A stretch of 64,000 nt of DNA from Chloranthus sessilifolius (Eukaryota; Streptophyta; Magnoliopsida; Chloranthales; Chloranthaceae). The stretch lies in contig CM037586.1 of NCBI GenBank assembly GCA_021018995.1, positions 6,298,328 to 6,362,327 of the forward strand, written 5' to 3'. The notes under the pieces were generated by a model that was not told the origin of the DNA, made no database searches, and was given only the letters and a program-made list of their open reading frames with translations. Position numbers and translations under genes: made by a program. The stretch's first letter is position 1; every line of letters begins with the position of its first letter. Shown here in pieces: positions 1-11,829 of the stretch.

Positions 1-254
1 TGCTTGGCTGAGGATACTGTGGGTTGTAAGATTGGTTAGTAGGTTGAAACCCAAACCCACTAAAACTACTAATTGTAGAGTCAACGGTGTCGACAAAATC
101 TTGTGGAGTTTGGTAGGACTCTGGTGGTCCTCTTTCTTTCAATCCTCCGTGTCTAAACGTGGGAGTGCCATACATAGTCATGTCATCGTCAGTCCATTGT
201 CAAACTCTACCTGAAAACTGCCCATATAAAGTACCTCCATCACCACTGTAAGTT

Positions 255-560
255 TCACCCCCACTGTGTGCCCTCTCCACCGCCATCGTCACCACCCCTA
301 GTACCATCGTCATCATCACCACCACCTCCTCTGTTGTCATGACCACTACCACCTCTCCCATTGTCATCACCACTACCACCTCCCTCATCGTCATCTCTGG
401 GAGGTGATCCTAGGCAACGAAGCGTTCGCTTTCTACGAGATTGTGAGGGTTGGTCTTCGACAACTCTTTTAGCTTGATCTAACCATTCTGTGCTCTGACT
501 ATCCAAAACTGGAGCTTCTCTCTCCTCAATCCACTTTCTTAAAGGATCATCTTACGAGAA
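255..560 (-). pseudogene. hAT-1 transposase, acidic C-terminal tail
   Basis: This minus-strand reading frame begins with a segment containing ESTEWLD-like wording (here QSTEWLDQAKR) followed by a basic patch and then a long Gly/Asp-rich stretch. The same block follows the dimerisation domain in hAT-2 (around 11090-11290), which is how it is recognised. The low-complexity (GGGD)n part has no known catalytic role and may be a flexible tail. It is a piece of a decayed transposase and not a separate gene. Confidence 0.6.
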
Positions 561-699
561 AATATAATCCAATTCGATCAGATTAAAATATTCCTCATCT
601 ACATAAGAACACAAAATTAATTAATACGTTTTATTAAACATTGTAATTGAAATTCATGGATCACTTTGAAAGTAAGCTTGGTTTTATTAGATATTCTTA

Positions 700-840
700 C
701 CACGGCTCGCTCTTTTGATGTTTTTGACCCTTAACCTCATTGTAATGGGTGTAGACTAAATGTTCCAATCTTTCTATGGTTAGTCTATTCCTTGTTTTTG
801 TATGGATAGGAGAGAAGGTGTTTCAATTTTGCTCGCAATT
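700..840 (-). pseudogene. hAT-1 transposase, C-terminal dimerisation remnant
   Basis: Reading the minus strand gives wording close to the hAT C-terminal dimerisation signature: a Tyr-rich stretch, a KNKE / TNHRKIG block and a Tyr-x-His-like end, matching the [19 protein letters not shown] block of hAT-2 at about 10790-10855. At least one in-frame stop interrupts it. In intact hAT proteins this domain mediates multimerisation needed for transposition; here it is only a relic. Confidence 0.5.
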
Positions 841-1399
841 AGAGGAGGATGTAGTTTGACTTAACACTCGAATTGCTATCCTTCTTAAATGAGGGGCCTT
901 CTTCACATCACCGAAGTTAATCCACCATTCGGCTGCATTGAATAATTTAGATACATCAAATTTAATGGACTATAAACTCTCATAAGTAAAATAAAATCCA
1001 ATTTACCTGACTTTTGGTTATAGATCTCGGATAACGATAGGGGGTTCTAAAAGAGCCAATTTTATTTCGAAAGAATTCAATCTGCACAGCATTGCCAAAC
1101 AGGGAAGACCAATGTTATAGATAGAAGTAATAATAATCTCAATAATTATACGAGAAAATTAACTATTTGTTACCTCTCTTATTGCCTTCCCTTGAACGTT
1201 GATGTCTGACTCCATCTATTGGAATACGCTTAGCAAGTCGCTATAGACCTCATCATCTATACTAAGATTTCGATTGTATTGGTAGACGGGGTTCAAGAAA
1301 TGCCCTGTTGAAACGTCTCAATTAATTAGAATAATAAAGATAAATCTAACGAAAGTATAATTCTCAATTAATTGAAAAAATGAATTACCTCTTGCATGC

Positions 1400-2330
1400 A
1401 GATTTTGGTGGAACTGCTTGTTCCACCTTTTATCGATCACCTTCCAGAATCTCTTGTAACTTTTGGGGTGCTTATCTCTAATGGCCAACTTTCCTTTCCA
1501 TGGCCTCATAGTCATACCCCATAGTGGGTTTGTCATCCCCATCTACCAATCTCAGTATGTGCACTAGCGGCTCAATGACATTCACAATGTACTTGACACT
1601 GTCCCAAAATGCGGAGTTGAAAACATTATCAGCCACTTTGTTAGCCAATGGTCGTTTTGCCTTTGGAAGACTGGCTTCGTAACTTGCCCATTGTTGAGAT
1701 GTAACCAGACTCTTCAAGCCTGCCCTATACTTATGTAAGCTTTGAAGGGCAACGAAGTGGGTGGCAAATCGAGTGGTTGCAGGTCTCATAATATCCCTTT
1801 CGTTCGTGAATATTCCCGTCAAGTTAATTAGGCTTGCACCACTGGTTATCATCTTATAGTTTTGTATAACTGTATGCATACTTTCCATCTTCCCGAGATC
1901 CGTGAGAATCAGGTCAATACAATAGGCTGTGCACGGGGTCCAGTAGATGTGTTTGTATGTAATTAGTTTGTTTCCAGCTGCCTTGTAGTTTGCTGCATTA
2001 TCAGTGATGATTTGTACAACTCGTTGCGGCCCAACTGACTAAACAACCTCATCCATCAATCCAAATAGATAGTTGGCATCTTTTGTCGCTTTTGATGCAT
2101 CAACAGATTTCATGAAGATTGTCCCTTGGTCACTGTACACTAAGAAGTTGATTAAGGCCTTCTTAGTAACACCCATCCAACCATTGCAAATAATTGTGCA
2201 ACCTTTCCCGTTCTAAACTTTCTCGAAGCTCTTTATATACTCCCTTACCTTAACCACTCCATTATCTAAATACGGGCCAACTATCTCATAAGCAGTTGAG
2301 ATTTTTACCCTAGGTTCTGCCTCGGCACTA
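1400..2330 (-). pseudogene. hAT-1 transposase core (DUF659 / RNase-H-like)
   Basis: The minus strand encodes a recognisable hAT transposase core. An ITDNAANYK motif near 2000 carries the aspartate of the hAT RNase-H fold. It is followed by a YWTPC-type block, then RPATTRFATHFVALQSL near 1770, and LRLVDGDDKPTMGY near 1530, continuing into a KRFWKVIDKRW block near 1440. An in-frame stop sits just upstream of the ITDN motif (around 2040), and the frame changes again near 1500, so this is a pseudogene. The longest open piece is 136 codons (1478-1888). A family member with a BED finger, DUF659 and hAT-C would usually be about 600-700 residues. Confidence 0.75.
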
Positions 2331-2715
2331 GTGTCTAACATGGTCTTAAAGTACGGTGATTCGACCACTTGAGTTGGAATATGATTGTACACAATGAATT
2401 TTGTTATTGCTTTACCTAGTTTTTTACCCTAGGTTTTCATTAATATTGTGCTCAACTTCGATTGTTTAGCACTCTCTGATCTGTATAAAAAGGGATTCAT
2501 AGGTCCCATTGGACGTCTAACACTACCGGAACTAGAAGGTTCAGAACCACCTTCCCGTACAGTGTATGACCTGCGTAAACCTGTGTCTCCATGGCCTTGG
2601 GTATGACCTGACCCTCCCCTAGCGGCTGCCATAAATTGTCCATGCAAACTAGACCGGAATCTATGAGATGCATACTCTTCATCCTCCCGTCTTGTCCTTT
2701 CATTCAAACTCTCTC

Positions 2716-3009
2716 TCATTGCCTTCCTAAGCCGACTCTCTTCATCATGTTCATCATCATCATCCAAATCCAATGAAATTGAACTACGGTGAGGCTGCAA
2801 TATGATTTCCATAAATTCTTCATTACTCTCTTTCCTTTTGCGATCTTCATTTGTTGTTTTACTTTCTCCCTAATTTCCTTGGGCACGCTAGTACACAGCT
2901 GCACATCACCCTGCTTGCCAGCTAAGTGTTCCTTAAGTCTGCTGACACCGCTACCCTTTAACTCTTTATGACAGAAGTGACATTTTGAATTTAGCCTCTT
3001 AGGCCCCAA
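2716..3009 (-). pseudogene. hAT-1 transposase N-terminus with BED-type zinc finger
   Basis: A 97-codon minus-strand frame starts MGPKRLNSKCHFCHKELKG and continues with SRLKEHLAG. The CxxC pair followed by the H of KEHLAG is the BED-finger layout that precedes hAT transposases and binds the element ends. After the finger comes the basic VPKEIREKVKQQ stretch that all copies in this window share. The downstream acidic part (DDDDEHDEESRLRKAMRESL, about 2700-2760) lies in another frame, so a frameshift separates the finger from the rest. Met at 3009 fits the conserved start context only loosely. Confidence 0.7.
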
Positions 3010-3059
3010 AGGAGTGCCATCCTTCGATGCAGGATCGAGATCGCGATCAATTTCTATAT

Positions 3060-3960
3060 CTCAAATTTTTGAATCTGTAGAAGAAAACATCATTAAAAAT
3101 AATTTAATTATCATTAAAAATAATTTAAATATCTCCCATTAAATGACTTATCCCATATTCCGATATGCTAAATATATCCCATAATTTCTCATATCAAATA
3201 TATAAATTATGTATTTAAATATCTCTCATTAAATGATATATCCCATATTCCCATAAGCTAAATATATTCCATAATTTCTCATATGTAATGACAAGTTATG
3301 TTATTTATATTTAGCAATGGGGCATATTTAGCTTATGGGATATATTTGGCTTATGGGATTCCTGTAAGCTAAATATGTCCCATAGTTAAATATAAATGAC
3401 ATAGCTTCTCATATCGAATATATATTTCCCATGAATGACATGTCCCATATATAAATGGTAATTTCGGCCGATAAGCTATATATAAATGGTTATTTCAGCC
3501 AATAAATTTCGGCCGATACTTTGAATTATCGGCCGAAATTTTGAACCATGGTGTGTCCTATACAAACTCATCTTTAGAAAGTAATGATCTACACTATATT
3601 GTTATTAACATCTACACTAAATTTTGAACCATGGTGTGTCCTATACAAACTCATCTTTAGAAAGCAAAGATTTAATCAGCATCATTCATTCATGTTCTAA
3701 CATGATTTCTTATGTATATATAAGTTTGTTACATTGGCCGATAAGCTATATATAAATGGTATTTTATCCCATAATAAATTATGAGAAATTAAATAAGTCA
3801 TACTAAATCTATCCCATAATAAATTAAATAAGCCATATTTATATATATAATAAATACTATATAACTAATAATTACTCTGATATTAGTAAAAATAATGAGT
3901 AATTCAAAATTTAAAGAAATAATAAAAATTTACTAAGGATTCGGTAAGTTATGGTAAATT
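3060..3960. other. AT-rich leader of hAT-1, no gene seen
   Basis: This stretch is AT-rich, with scattered CCCATAAT / ATATCCC tracts and a short direct repeat (TTTTGAACCATGGTGTGTCC near 3540 and again near 3613). Copies of a GGCCGATAA motif occur near 3465-3535 and at about 3737. By position it corresponds to the leader intron and subterminal part of hAT-1. No coding potential or RNA gene is evident. Confidence 0.5.
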
Positions 3961-4034
3961 TGGGAGAGATTTCATTAAATTCCGGGGATAATTCAACGAT
4001 ATTTGGCAAACCCCGACGAGATTTTGCGAGAATC

Positions 4035-4575
4035 GAGTTGAGACGGTGAAACCTGAGAAGTCTCAGCAACGTACGGTAAATTTTGGAGCGATTCCGTCAA
4101 AATCCGGCAAGATTCCGGCGAGATTTTGCGAGAACCGAGTTCACACGGTGAACCCCGCAAAGATTCGGCAACTTACGGTATTTTTTGGAATGATTTTTGT
4201 TAAAATCTGGCGAACATCCTGCTAGATCTAGTGGACTCCGATGAGATTTGGCGAAAACCGAGTTCACACGGTGAACCCCGAGAAGATTTGGCAACTTACG
4301 GTATTTTTTGGAGTGATTTCGTTAAAATCCAGTGAGTTTTCGGCGAGCAACCAGCTAGATCTAGTGAACTACGCTGAGATTTGGGGAAAACCGAGTTCAT
4401 AAGGCAAACCCTGTGAAGATTCGGTAACTTACGATATTTTTTGGAGCGAAATCCGGCTAGCAACCGCCTAGATCTAGTGATCTCCGACGAGATTTGGCGA
4501 AAATTGAGTTCACACGGCGAACCCCGCGAAGATTCGACAACTTACGGTATTTTTTGGAGTGAATCCGACGAGGTT
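4035..4575. repeat. Tandem repeat, about five copies of a 102-133 bp unit
   Basis: The phrase GAGTTCACACGGTGAACCCC (or a close variant) recurs at 4035, 4137, 4260, 4393 and 4506. Each time it is followed by an AAGATTCGGCAACTTACGGTATTTTTTGGAG block and a CTAGATCTAGTG block in the longer copies. Spacing is therefore 102, 123, 133 and 113 bp. The array lies just inside the 5' end of hAT-1. Small open frames across it are by-products of the repeat. Confidence 0.85.
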
Positions 4576-4741
4576 CCGGCGAAAAATAGCCAAAATTTGG
4601 AAGAGGGAGAGAGAGAGGAAGAAAAAAATGGGTTCTTTTGCCAGATCTGGGTTTTAAAACCCAATTTTTTTTTTCGAATATGCAAACTGTACTCTCGACC
4701 GATAATTTCAAATTTTGGCTGATAATTTGATTTTTTTGAGA

Positions 4742-4770
4742 GAGGGGGGGAGGGGGGGGGGGGGGGGGGG
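4742..4770 (+). repeat. Poly(G) tract
   Basis: A run of G broken only by a single A occupies about 29 bases in the terminal region of hAT-1. Its length may be affected by sequencing error. Confidence 0.85.
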
Positions 4771-5180
4771 TGCACGATAACTTCCAAATTTCCGGCTCGG
4801 GTATGGCCGAATCCGAGTCATCTCGGCCAAAATTTTGACCGAATTCGATGACAGTCTTTGTATGTTCTCTGCGGACACGATTCGGAAGGGGGAGAGACTG
4901 ATTATGCTCGGGACGGCTTTGGGGATATCCTCCGACGACAATCGAAAGGGTTTACTGAAGCTTTAGAGGAATATTCTCGAAGGGGGAAACAATTATCCAA
5001 GGTTGGGCGGGCAAAGGGGAGAAAGGGACGAGTGAGATCAAGATAGGGTCTGAGGAAGGGACAAAGGAAATCACAAATGACAAATGGGGCCTCACAGCCA
5101 GAGGGGCACAGGCCAGGGGTCCTCTAGAGGCTGCCTTACCTGTTTTTTGGGGTTAGGGTTATCGCGTCAATTGTGGTTAT

Positions 5181-5910
5181 TATGATGTTTCTAAGCTGGA
5201 ATGTTCGAGGTTTGGGAGATGTGAACAAAAGGGCTCTAGTTAAGTCTTCTCCAAACGTCAGAAATTGGATGCAATTAGGTCATAGGAAACCAATGGGGTG
5301 AGTTGAATGCGGCGATGATTCGTTCGGTTCTGCCGACGAATTCTTGGGAGTGGAGGGGTTTGGAAGTGGAAGGAACTAGGGGCGGAATTCTTTTGGCTTG
5401 AGATCCTAATTGTTTTACAATAATGGAATTTGGGATTGGAAATTATTTGGTGGCGGCTCTTATCCAAGATTGTAGGAGCGTAAAGCAGTGGTCAACTAGT
5501 ACTATCTACAGACCCAACGATGACAAGCGCAGAAAAGAATTCTTCTTTGAGCTAAGTGCCGTGATAAGTAAATGGGATTCTCCTGCTTGTATGGGGGGAT
5601 TTCAACACTCTTTTGAGTACGGAGGAGAAAAACGGTGGACCAATTGATACTAGGGCGAGCGAGCTATTCTCGGAGTGCGTCTCGCAAAGTGCTTTATTTG
5701 ATCGGGGGATGTCCGGGGGCTGGTTTACACGGACAAATGGTTAGGATGATCCTATATTGTGCAGGTTGGACAGATTTCGGTGTGGGATGGAGTTCTTAGA
5801 GGAGGTTTCTGATCCGATAGTCCATTAGTGGACTACAACCATTTCAGACCACAAATTTGTCTAGCAGCGATTATAGCATGATTGGATCACGCTCGGGTCC
5901 GTTCAGGTTC
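5181..5910 (+). pseudogene. LINE-A ORF2, APE-type endonuclease
   Basis: Translation from about 5181 gives MFLSWNVRGLGD, the standard start of the plant LINE endonuclease, which nicks target DNA to prime reverse transcription. The core residues are recognisable further on: a PNDDKRRKEFF block (about 5515), GDFNTLLSTEEKNGG (about 5600), WFTRTNG (about 5723), CRLDRFRC (about 5760) and an ISDHKF block (about 5848). At least two frame changes and several stops break the frame; one lies in the G run just before GDFN. A pseudogene. Confidence 0.75.
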
Positions 5911-5959
5911 AATAACGCTAGGCTGCAGAACGACAAATTCAAGTAGAAAATTCATGAGT

Positions 5960-6900
5960 GGTGGAACCAAGATGGTGTTTCGGGCTCGACCGCTTTCATT
6001 TTTACATCTAAGCTGAAAAACCTGAAAGAAAAGATAAAAAACTGGAACAAGGACACCTTCGGGAAGCTGCCCCCCCAGTTGAAAGACAATATTCTGGCTG
6101 AGATCAAGGTTTTCGACAGAGCGGAAGAAACAACCTGGCTATCGGAGGAAGAGAGGGACCTTAGAGGGGCTCTAAAAGTGGAATATAACTGGCTTGTTCG
6201 AGGAGGAACAATTATGGTGGCAGAAATCAAAAGCTCACTAGTTGCGGGATAGGGATGGAAACCCTAAATTCTTCCACTCTGTTGCTAATGGGAGAAGAAA
6301 AAACAACCAATAGCCGCTATCACAGTTGAACGCGCCATGCATGCTGATCCTATTAATGTCTGAAATAAGATTGTGGTATTCTATGAGCACCTTTATGATT
6401 CGGAGGAAATACAAAGACCTTCTATGGGCGACATTCCTTTTCACTTCATCAGTCCGGAAAAAGCCAGGGACCTGGAAAAGGGTTTTGGGGAAGATGAGGC
6501 TAGGAAGGCTTTGCAGAGTCTGGGGAGCAACAAGTCACCGGGACCTGATGGCTTCACTGCGGATTTCTTCAAGTCTTGCTGGGACACTTTACGCTCCGAC
6601 TTTATGGTCATGCTGCGCCAATTCTAGGACGGGAAGAGTGGTCAAGAGTTTAAATTCGACATTCATAGCGCTCATCCCGAAGTGTGTTGGGGCTTCCAAC
6701 ATCTGGGACTTCAGACCAATCAGCCTTATAGGGTGCACGTACAAGATCATTGCTAAAGTATTGGCTAACTGATTCAAAGAGGTCATAGGTCAGCTTATCT
6801 CAAATGTTCAAGGGGCCTTCATCCCAGGCAAACAGCTTTTGGATACTGTGGCTTCGGCGGCTGAAACAATTGACTCAGTCCAAAAGCGTAATGAAAAGGG
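5960..6900 (+). pseudogene. LINE-A ORF2, reverse transcriptase N-terminal half
   Basis: Starting with the helical linker (KIKNWNKDTFGKLPPQ, about 6025) the region reads into the LINE reverse transcriptase fingers: [18 protein letters not shown] near 6520-6580, then [20 protein letters not shown] near 6665-6722, and NVQGAFIPGKQLLD near 6805-6845. Frame jumps occur near 6235, 6480 and 6620. The segment stops at the 10-bp GGTTGGATCC (6899-6908), where hAT-2 begins. The protein resumes in register on the far side of hAT-2. Confidence 0.8.
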
Positions 6901-6908
6901 TTGGATCC
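6899..6908. repeat. Left target-site duplication of hAT-2
   Basis: GGTTGGATCC occurs here and again at 12282-12291 at the other edge of hAT-2. hAT elements make 8-bp duplications, so the true duplication is an 8-bp window of this 10-bp match (for example GTTGGATC); the remainder is shared by chance with the element ends. Confidence 0.9.
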
Positions 6909-7395
6909 ATGGGTCAAAATATCGTCCGATACCGATACGTATCGGACGATACGTATCGGTTTTAGAGGTCAGCGGTACGATACATACCCTATGTATCGTA
7001 CCCTGCTTAAAATAACTAAATTATCGTCCGATACGGACAAAATATCGTCCGTATCGGACGATAATTTCAAATTATCGTCCGATAATTTGGCTGAAATTTA
7101 CAGAAAAGAAAAGAGTTGAAATTATCGTCCGATACGAACGATAATTTCAAATTATCGTTCGTATCGGACGATAATTTGAAAATTTGGTGGGCCCCACCCA
7201 TAGACCCGACTCTTTAGTCGGGTAACCCCTTTTTTTCCCCCATTTCCTTCCTCTCTTCTTCCTTCTTCCTCCCTCATTTTTCGATTATCTACACCCTAAA
7301 TCGGCGCCAAATCGCACAAAAAATCACGGGATCAACGTGAAAGGTACGTGTTTATCATTTTACTATAATTTTATTTCATTTTAAATACTAAAATA

Positions 7396-7600
7396 AGGTA
7401 GATCTACCTAATTTAAGGGTAGATCTACCTTAAATAAGTGTAGATCTACCTTAAATAAGTGTAGATCTACCTTATTTAAGGGTAGATCTACACTAAATAA
7501 GTGTAGATCTACCTTAAATAAGTGTAGATCTACCTTAAATAAGGGTAGATCTACCTTAAATAAGTGTAGATCTATCCTTAAATTAGGTAGATCTACCTTT
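7396..7600. repeat. Tandem repeat, about 21-bp unit with BglII-like core
   Basis: GTAGATCTACCTTAAATAAG recurs about ten times with small changes (GGTAGATCTACC / TGTAGATCTACAC). Each unit contains the palindrome GTAGATCTAC. It lies in the predicted leader intron of hAT-2. Confidence 0.9.
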
Positions 7601-7609
7601 AAATTTTAT

Positions 7610-8150
7610 CATTTACCTATAATATTAATTATTTAAATTATTTAAAATTATTTAAATTATTTAAAATAATTAATATTATTTAAAATAATTTAAATATTTA
7701 AATTAAGAAGAGGGAAAAAATAATTTAAAATATTTAAAATATTTAAATTAATTAAAAATAATATAAATAATGGGTAAAAAATAATATGATGGGTCAAAAA
7801 TAATTATATGTGACCCCATATAAAATATTTAAATTGATGGGTCAAAAATAATATAAATAATTATAATTAAGGGTCACATGTAATCAATATGGGTCACATA
7901 TAATTAATAAAATAATGGGGTCAATATGGGTTACATATAATTTAAACTTAAAATTAATATGGGTCACATATAATTAAATTTATGGGTCACATATTAAATT
8001 ATATGTGACCCATATTAATTTTAATAATAAATTTAATTATATGTGACCCATATTGATTATATGTGACCGTCACATATAATTAAAATAATTAATATTATGG
8101 GATATGTCCCATAAAATATTAGAATAATATGGAATAAATTTCAAATAAAA
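7610..8150. repeat. AT-rich block with TATGGGTCACATATAATTA repeats in both orientations
   Basis: Between the two tandem arrays, the phrase ATGGGTCACATATAATTA recurs in both orientations (for example near 7890, 7925, 7960, 7985 on this strand and near 7800, 8003 and 8038 as ATATGTGACCCATATT). The region can fold on itself. No coding sequence is visible. Confidence 0.7.
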
Positions 8151-8500
8151 TTTTAAAAATTATAATAATATCAAATAAATATTCATAAATTAAAATAATA
8201 TCAAATAAATATTCAAAAATTAAAATAATATGAAATAAACATTCAAAAATTATAATAATATCAAATAAACATTCATAAATTATAATAATATCAAATAAAT
8301 ATTCATAAATTAAAATAATATCAAATAAACATTCATAAATTATAATAATATCAAATAAATATTCAAAAATTATAATAATATCAAATATATTTAATAAAAT
8401 ATAATCTAATCTTTTAAAAATTAGAATAATATAAAATAAAAATTCAAATGTAATCTAAATTTTATAAAAATTAGAATAATATCAAATAAATTTAATAAAA
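8150..8500. repeat. Tandem repeat, about 31-bp unit
   Basis: AATAATATCAAATAAATATTCATAAATTA and close variants follow one another about eight times from 8163 to 8400, then degenerate to 8500. The array ends shortly before the predicted acceptor of the leader intron. Confidence 0.88.
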
Positions 8501-8618
8501 TATAATCTAATATTTTTAAAATAGCAATAATTAAAAAATAAATTTTATTTTCAAGTGTAAATTAGATCTTTACTCTAATGCAATCGTTTGCTCATTCATG
8601 CAGGTGAAATAAATAAAT

Positions 8619-11600
8619 ATGGTACGCTCGATGATCCAAAGTAATATAGTACAAAGAATAGATGGTAATAGACTCATACAATGTAAGCTTTGTGGAAAAA
8701 ACCTGCGAGGAGGTATCACGATTAAAGGAGCATTTGGCTCATGTAAAGGGAGAGACAAGAGGGTGTCCCAGTGTACCCAGAGAGGTAAAAGAAAATATCA
8801 GAGCTAGTTTACAAGCGGCAAAGGGAAAGAAAAAAGCTGAAGCCGATCGTGATAGGGAAATGTATGAGAGAATCAGAGGTCGATCCGAGTTTACATCAAT
8901 TTTTGAGGATGATGAGGATGAGCGAGATAGCGCAGAGCTATGAGAGAGTGCCAGAAGCACAACAATGGCGAGATCGTGAAGAAGCCGATTATCGGTTTGG
9001 TCAGTTGAGGCCCATCCATGCACACTTTCTGGGTGGTGGATCTAGTCATAGGCCACATGTTGTTGATGTTGATGAGGATGTTGAGCGATCGCCAAGGGTT
9101 GCGTCAAATGACATCTGGGAGGGATTATAGGGTCTACTAGAGGTACATGTTCCCCATGCATCCATTCATGTATCGCACTGCAAGCTCCAAACACACCAAA
9201 TTGAGTGCAATCTCACTTACAAAAATGGGGGACAAGCTTGGAAATTTCATTGCCAAGCTTTTCATATACAACCAGATTGAGCCAAGTAGCACTCATGCCA
9301 GACGTCAAAAGCATGATTGATACAAGTGCGTGGTTGGTCCAGAGTTAAAAGCCTTCTCCATATGAGATATCCTGGGCCCTTACTAGATGATGCGATGAGA
9401 TAGCGCCTGTACGAGCTTTGAGGATGTATGGGATGAGAGAGGTTGCACAATTATGTGCGATGGATGGATCGTCCCACAAAGAAGAGTTTGATAAACTTTT
9501 GGTTTACAAAGTGATGCCGGATGATTTTTGAAATCAGTTGATGCTTCTAGACACGTAAAGATTGCTGACTACCTCTTTAAACTAATGGATATGGTAGTTC
9601 ATGAGGTTGGAGAGCAACGGGTTGTGCAGGTGGTAACAGACAATGCAGCAAACTACAAAGTCGCTGGATTAAAACTAATGGCGAAGAGACGTCACCTGTA
9701 CTGGACCCCGTGTGCTGCACATTGCGTGGACCTCATTCTTGAGGATTTAGGAAAGAGAAGCAAGGCACAGACAACTATTCAAAAGGGAAGAACGATTACT
9801 TCCTACCTGTACAACAGTGACAAGCTGGTCAATTTAATGAGAGCCTTCACGAACAATGAGTTGCTCCGACCTGCGATTACACGTTTTGCAACACAGTTCT
9901 TAGCCCTACAGAGTTTGGCTAGATATAGGTGTGAGCTGAAAAGCATGGTGTCGTCGGAAGAATGGAATCAACATGAAATAAGACTCCCACGAGCGAAGAG
10001 ACTAGCTATCACTGAAGTTCTTGACACGATCTCTGACATGCGCTTTTAGGCGGTCTCGACCACACGATCGCCGTCACTACCCCGTTGGTGCAAGTGTTGA
10101 GATTGGTTGATGGTGATGACAAACCAACGATGGGGTACGTTTATGAGTCAATGGATAAGGCAAAATTGGCTATAAAAACCAAATGCCCTACAAAATATAA
10201 ACGATACTGGGCGATTATCGACAAGAGGTGGGATGCACAATTTTACCAGTACTTGCATGCAGCAGGTATAACATGTTGCACAATTATGTAGTGATATTTA
10301 TTTATTTATTCATTATTTTCATATACTGATGAAATTGCTCATATTTGATGTGTAGCACACTACTTGAATCTAGCCTTCCAGTATATGCGACGCTTCGAGC
10401 TGAGCGACACTGATGAAGTGTATACCGGTTTGCTCAATGTAATCCAAAGAATGCTCCCTGAGTTGGCGGACCAAGGCCAAGCCATAAGAGATGTGAGTGA
10501 TCATAGTATCATACCTTATAAGTAATAAGTCAAATGTCATGTGATTTATCATCTATTTATTGATATGTGCCTTACTGTGATTCATCTTTATAGATTAACA
10601 TGTTTCGCAAGAGACATGGGTCATTTGGGACCCCGTTGGCGCAATCCCAAATTAAACACGACAAACCCGCTGATTGGTGGATGCATTATGGAGGTGATGG
10701 TCCGATATTGAGGCGGGTAGCAATGAGGGTATTGTCGCAAACGTGTTCCTCGTCCAATCGCTGATGAATTGGAGCACTTTCTCTCTCATTCATACTAAGA
10801 CAAGGAATAGACTAACTATGGACCGATTGGAAAAGTTAGTCTACTGCCACTACAACATGCGATTAAGGGTCAGGAATATACAGAGGACCAACCGTGGTAA
10901 GCAATTACATGAAGTCTTAGATCCTCAATTATATGAAGTCTTACTTACATATTATACTACTTCATCTATCATATTCTACCTTGTAGACGGTGATTATTTT
11001 GATCCCATCCAGTTGGATTATATATTCGAGGAGGATGACTCTTTGAATGAATGGATCGAAGAGAGAGAAGGGCCAGTCTTGGATAGTGAGAGCACTGAAT
11101 GGCTGGACAATGCTGAAAGAGTAGCGGAGCAGCAGGCTTCCCAACCACCGAGGCGGAAAAGAAGATTGAATCGTCATTCAGTGGTTGGATCTGATGACGA
11201 AACGCAGCCCGGTAGTGATGATGGGAGTGGTGAGGATGATGGTGGAGGGGACGTTGGCACTAGTGGTGGAGGGGAGGATGCTGGTACCTCTGATCCTTAT
11301 AGAGATATGGCGGCATGGGACGATGACTCGACGCCGTTAACACAGTTCGACACTCCTACATTTAGAATGGGAGGGGTTGAAGGAAGAGGAGCGTCGGGAT
11401 CATATCAAACACCACCACCACCACCACCACAAGATGATACGGATATGGGTTATATGACTTCTAGCTTCGGGGGATTCAGTTTGCAAAATACCGAAGATTC
11501 AGCAACTAGTAACCTATACTACCAGCCACAACAAACCTATTCGGTGCCATATGACTTCGTTGGTCAGATTTTTGGAGGACCGGCCTTTACGTACTACACT

Positions 11601-11735
11601 GAGCCTCAGTTTCAAGGGGAAATCATGGGTATCAATATGGGCAACATTATAGGCAAAGGCCGGAAAGCTCGCGCACCGATGATGACGATGATCATGAGGG
11701 CCAAGAACCACCACGAAATTCAATGTGGCTCTAAA
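8619..11735 (+). pseudogene. hAT-2 transposase (broken)
   Basis: The coding region starts with MVRSMIQSN at 8619. The BED finger reads QCKLCGKNLRGG in one frame and SRLKEHLAHVKG in another (switch near 8710, one indel). A charged linker is followed by the hAT core in a 173-codon frame (9528-10049) with QVVTDNAANYK carrying the conserved Asp, then [12 protein letters not shown] and [21 protein letters not shown] second piece (10085-10291) holds [18 protein letters not shown] and KRYWAIIDKRW. The final 352-codon frame (10743-11801) holds the dimerisation block ([19 protein letters not shown]), an acidic Gly/Asp-rich tail and a Tyr/Pro-rich end. Introns are likely near 10270-10350 and 10500-10590. 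At least three lesions break it. Confidence 0.85.
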
Positions 11736-11829
11736 GTAAGTTTTTCATGTACAATTAAATTTATTTTTATCAACATAGCTATTATTTTTGACAATATATA
11801 ATTTATTTTTGTCAATATACATTGTAATT

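Larger units (their letters stand above)
1..4838 (-). mobile_element. hAT-1: partial hAT DNA transposon, 3' end beyond the window
   Basis: The minus strand reads, from about 4838 downwards, a terminal region, a long AT-rich leader, a BED zinc-finger segment (about 3009-2716), a DUF659/hAT transposase core (about 2330-1400), a hAT C-terminal dimerisation segment (about 840-700) and an acidic Gly/Asp-rich tail (560-255). The order and wording of the protein match hAT-2 and the inverted pair further right. The 5' terminus is placed near 4838 because the reverse complement there reads GGTCAAAATTTTGGCCGA, comparable to the ends of the other copies; the exact base is uncertain. The other end lies left of base 1, so the target duplication cannot be checked. 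Several stops and frame changes show the copy is no longer coding for a full transposase. Confidence 0.8.
7344..8603 (+). other. Predicted 5'-leader intron of hAT-2
   Basis: A donor (AAG|GTACGTG, cut after 7343) and an acceptor (TCATGCAG|GTGAAATA, exon resumes at 8604) bracket 1,260 bp of AT-rich repeats. The transposase start ATG lies 15 bases into the next exon, at 8619. The same arrangement occurs in the inverted pair: donor GAAG|GTACATG at 37041 and acceptor just before an ATGGTACG at 37852, and its mirror image in the right arm. The conservation between copies that otherwise differ in this block supports a spliced leader. This is inferred from sequence only. Confidence 0.6.

Noticed and set aside
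7396..8500. CRISPR-like arrays
   Set aside because: Units are contiguous tandem repeats with no unique spacers, and the DNA is plant nuclear.
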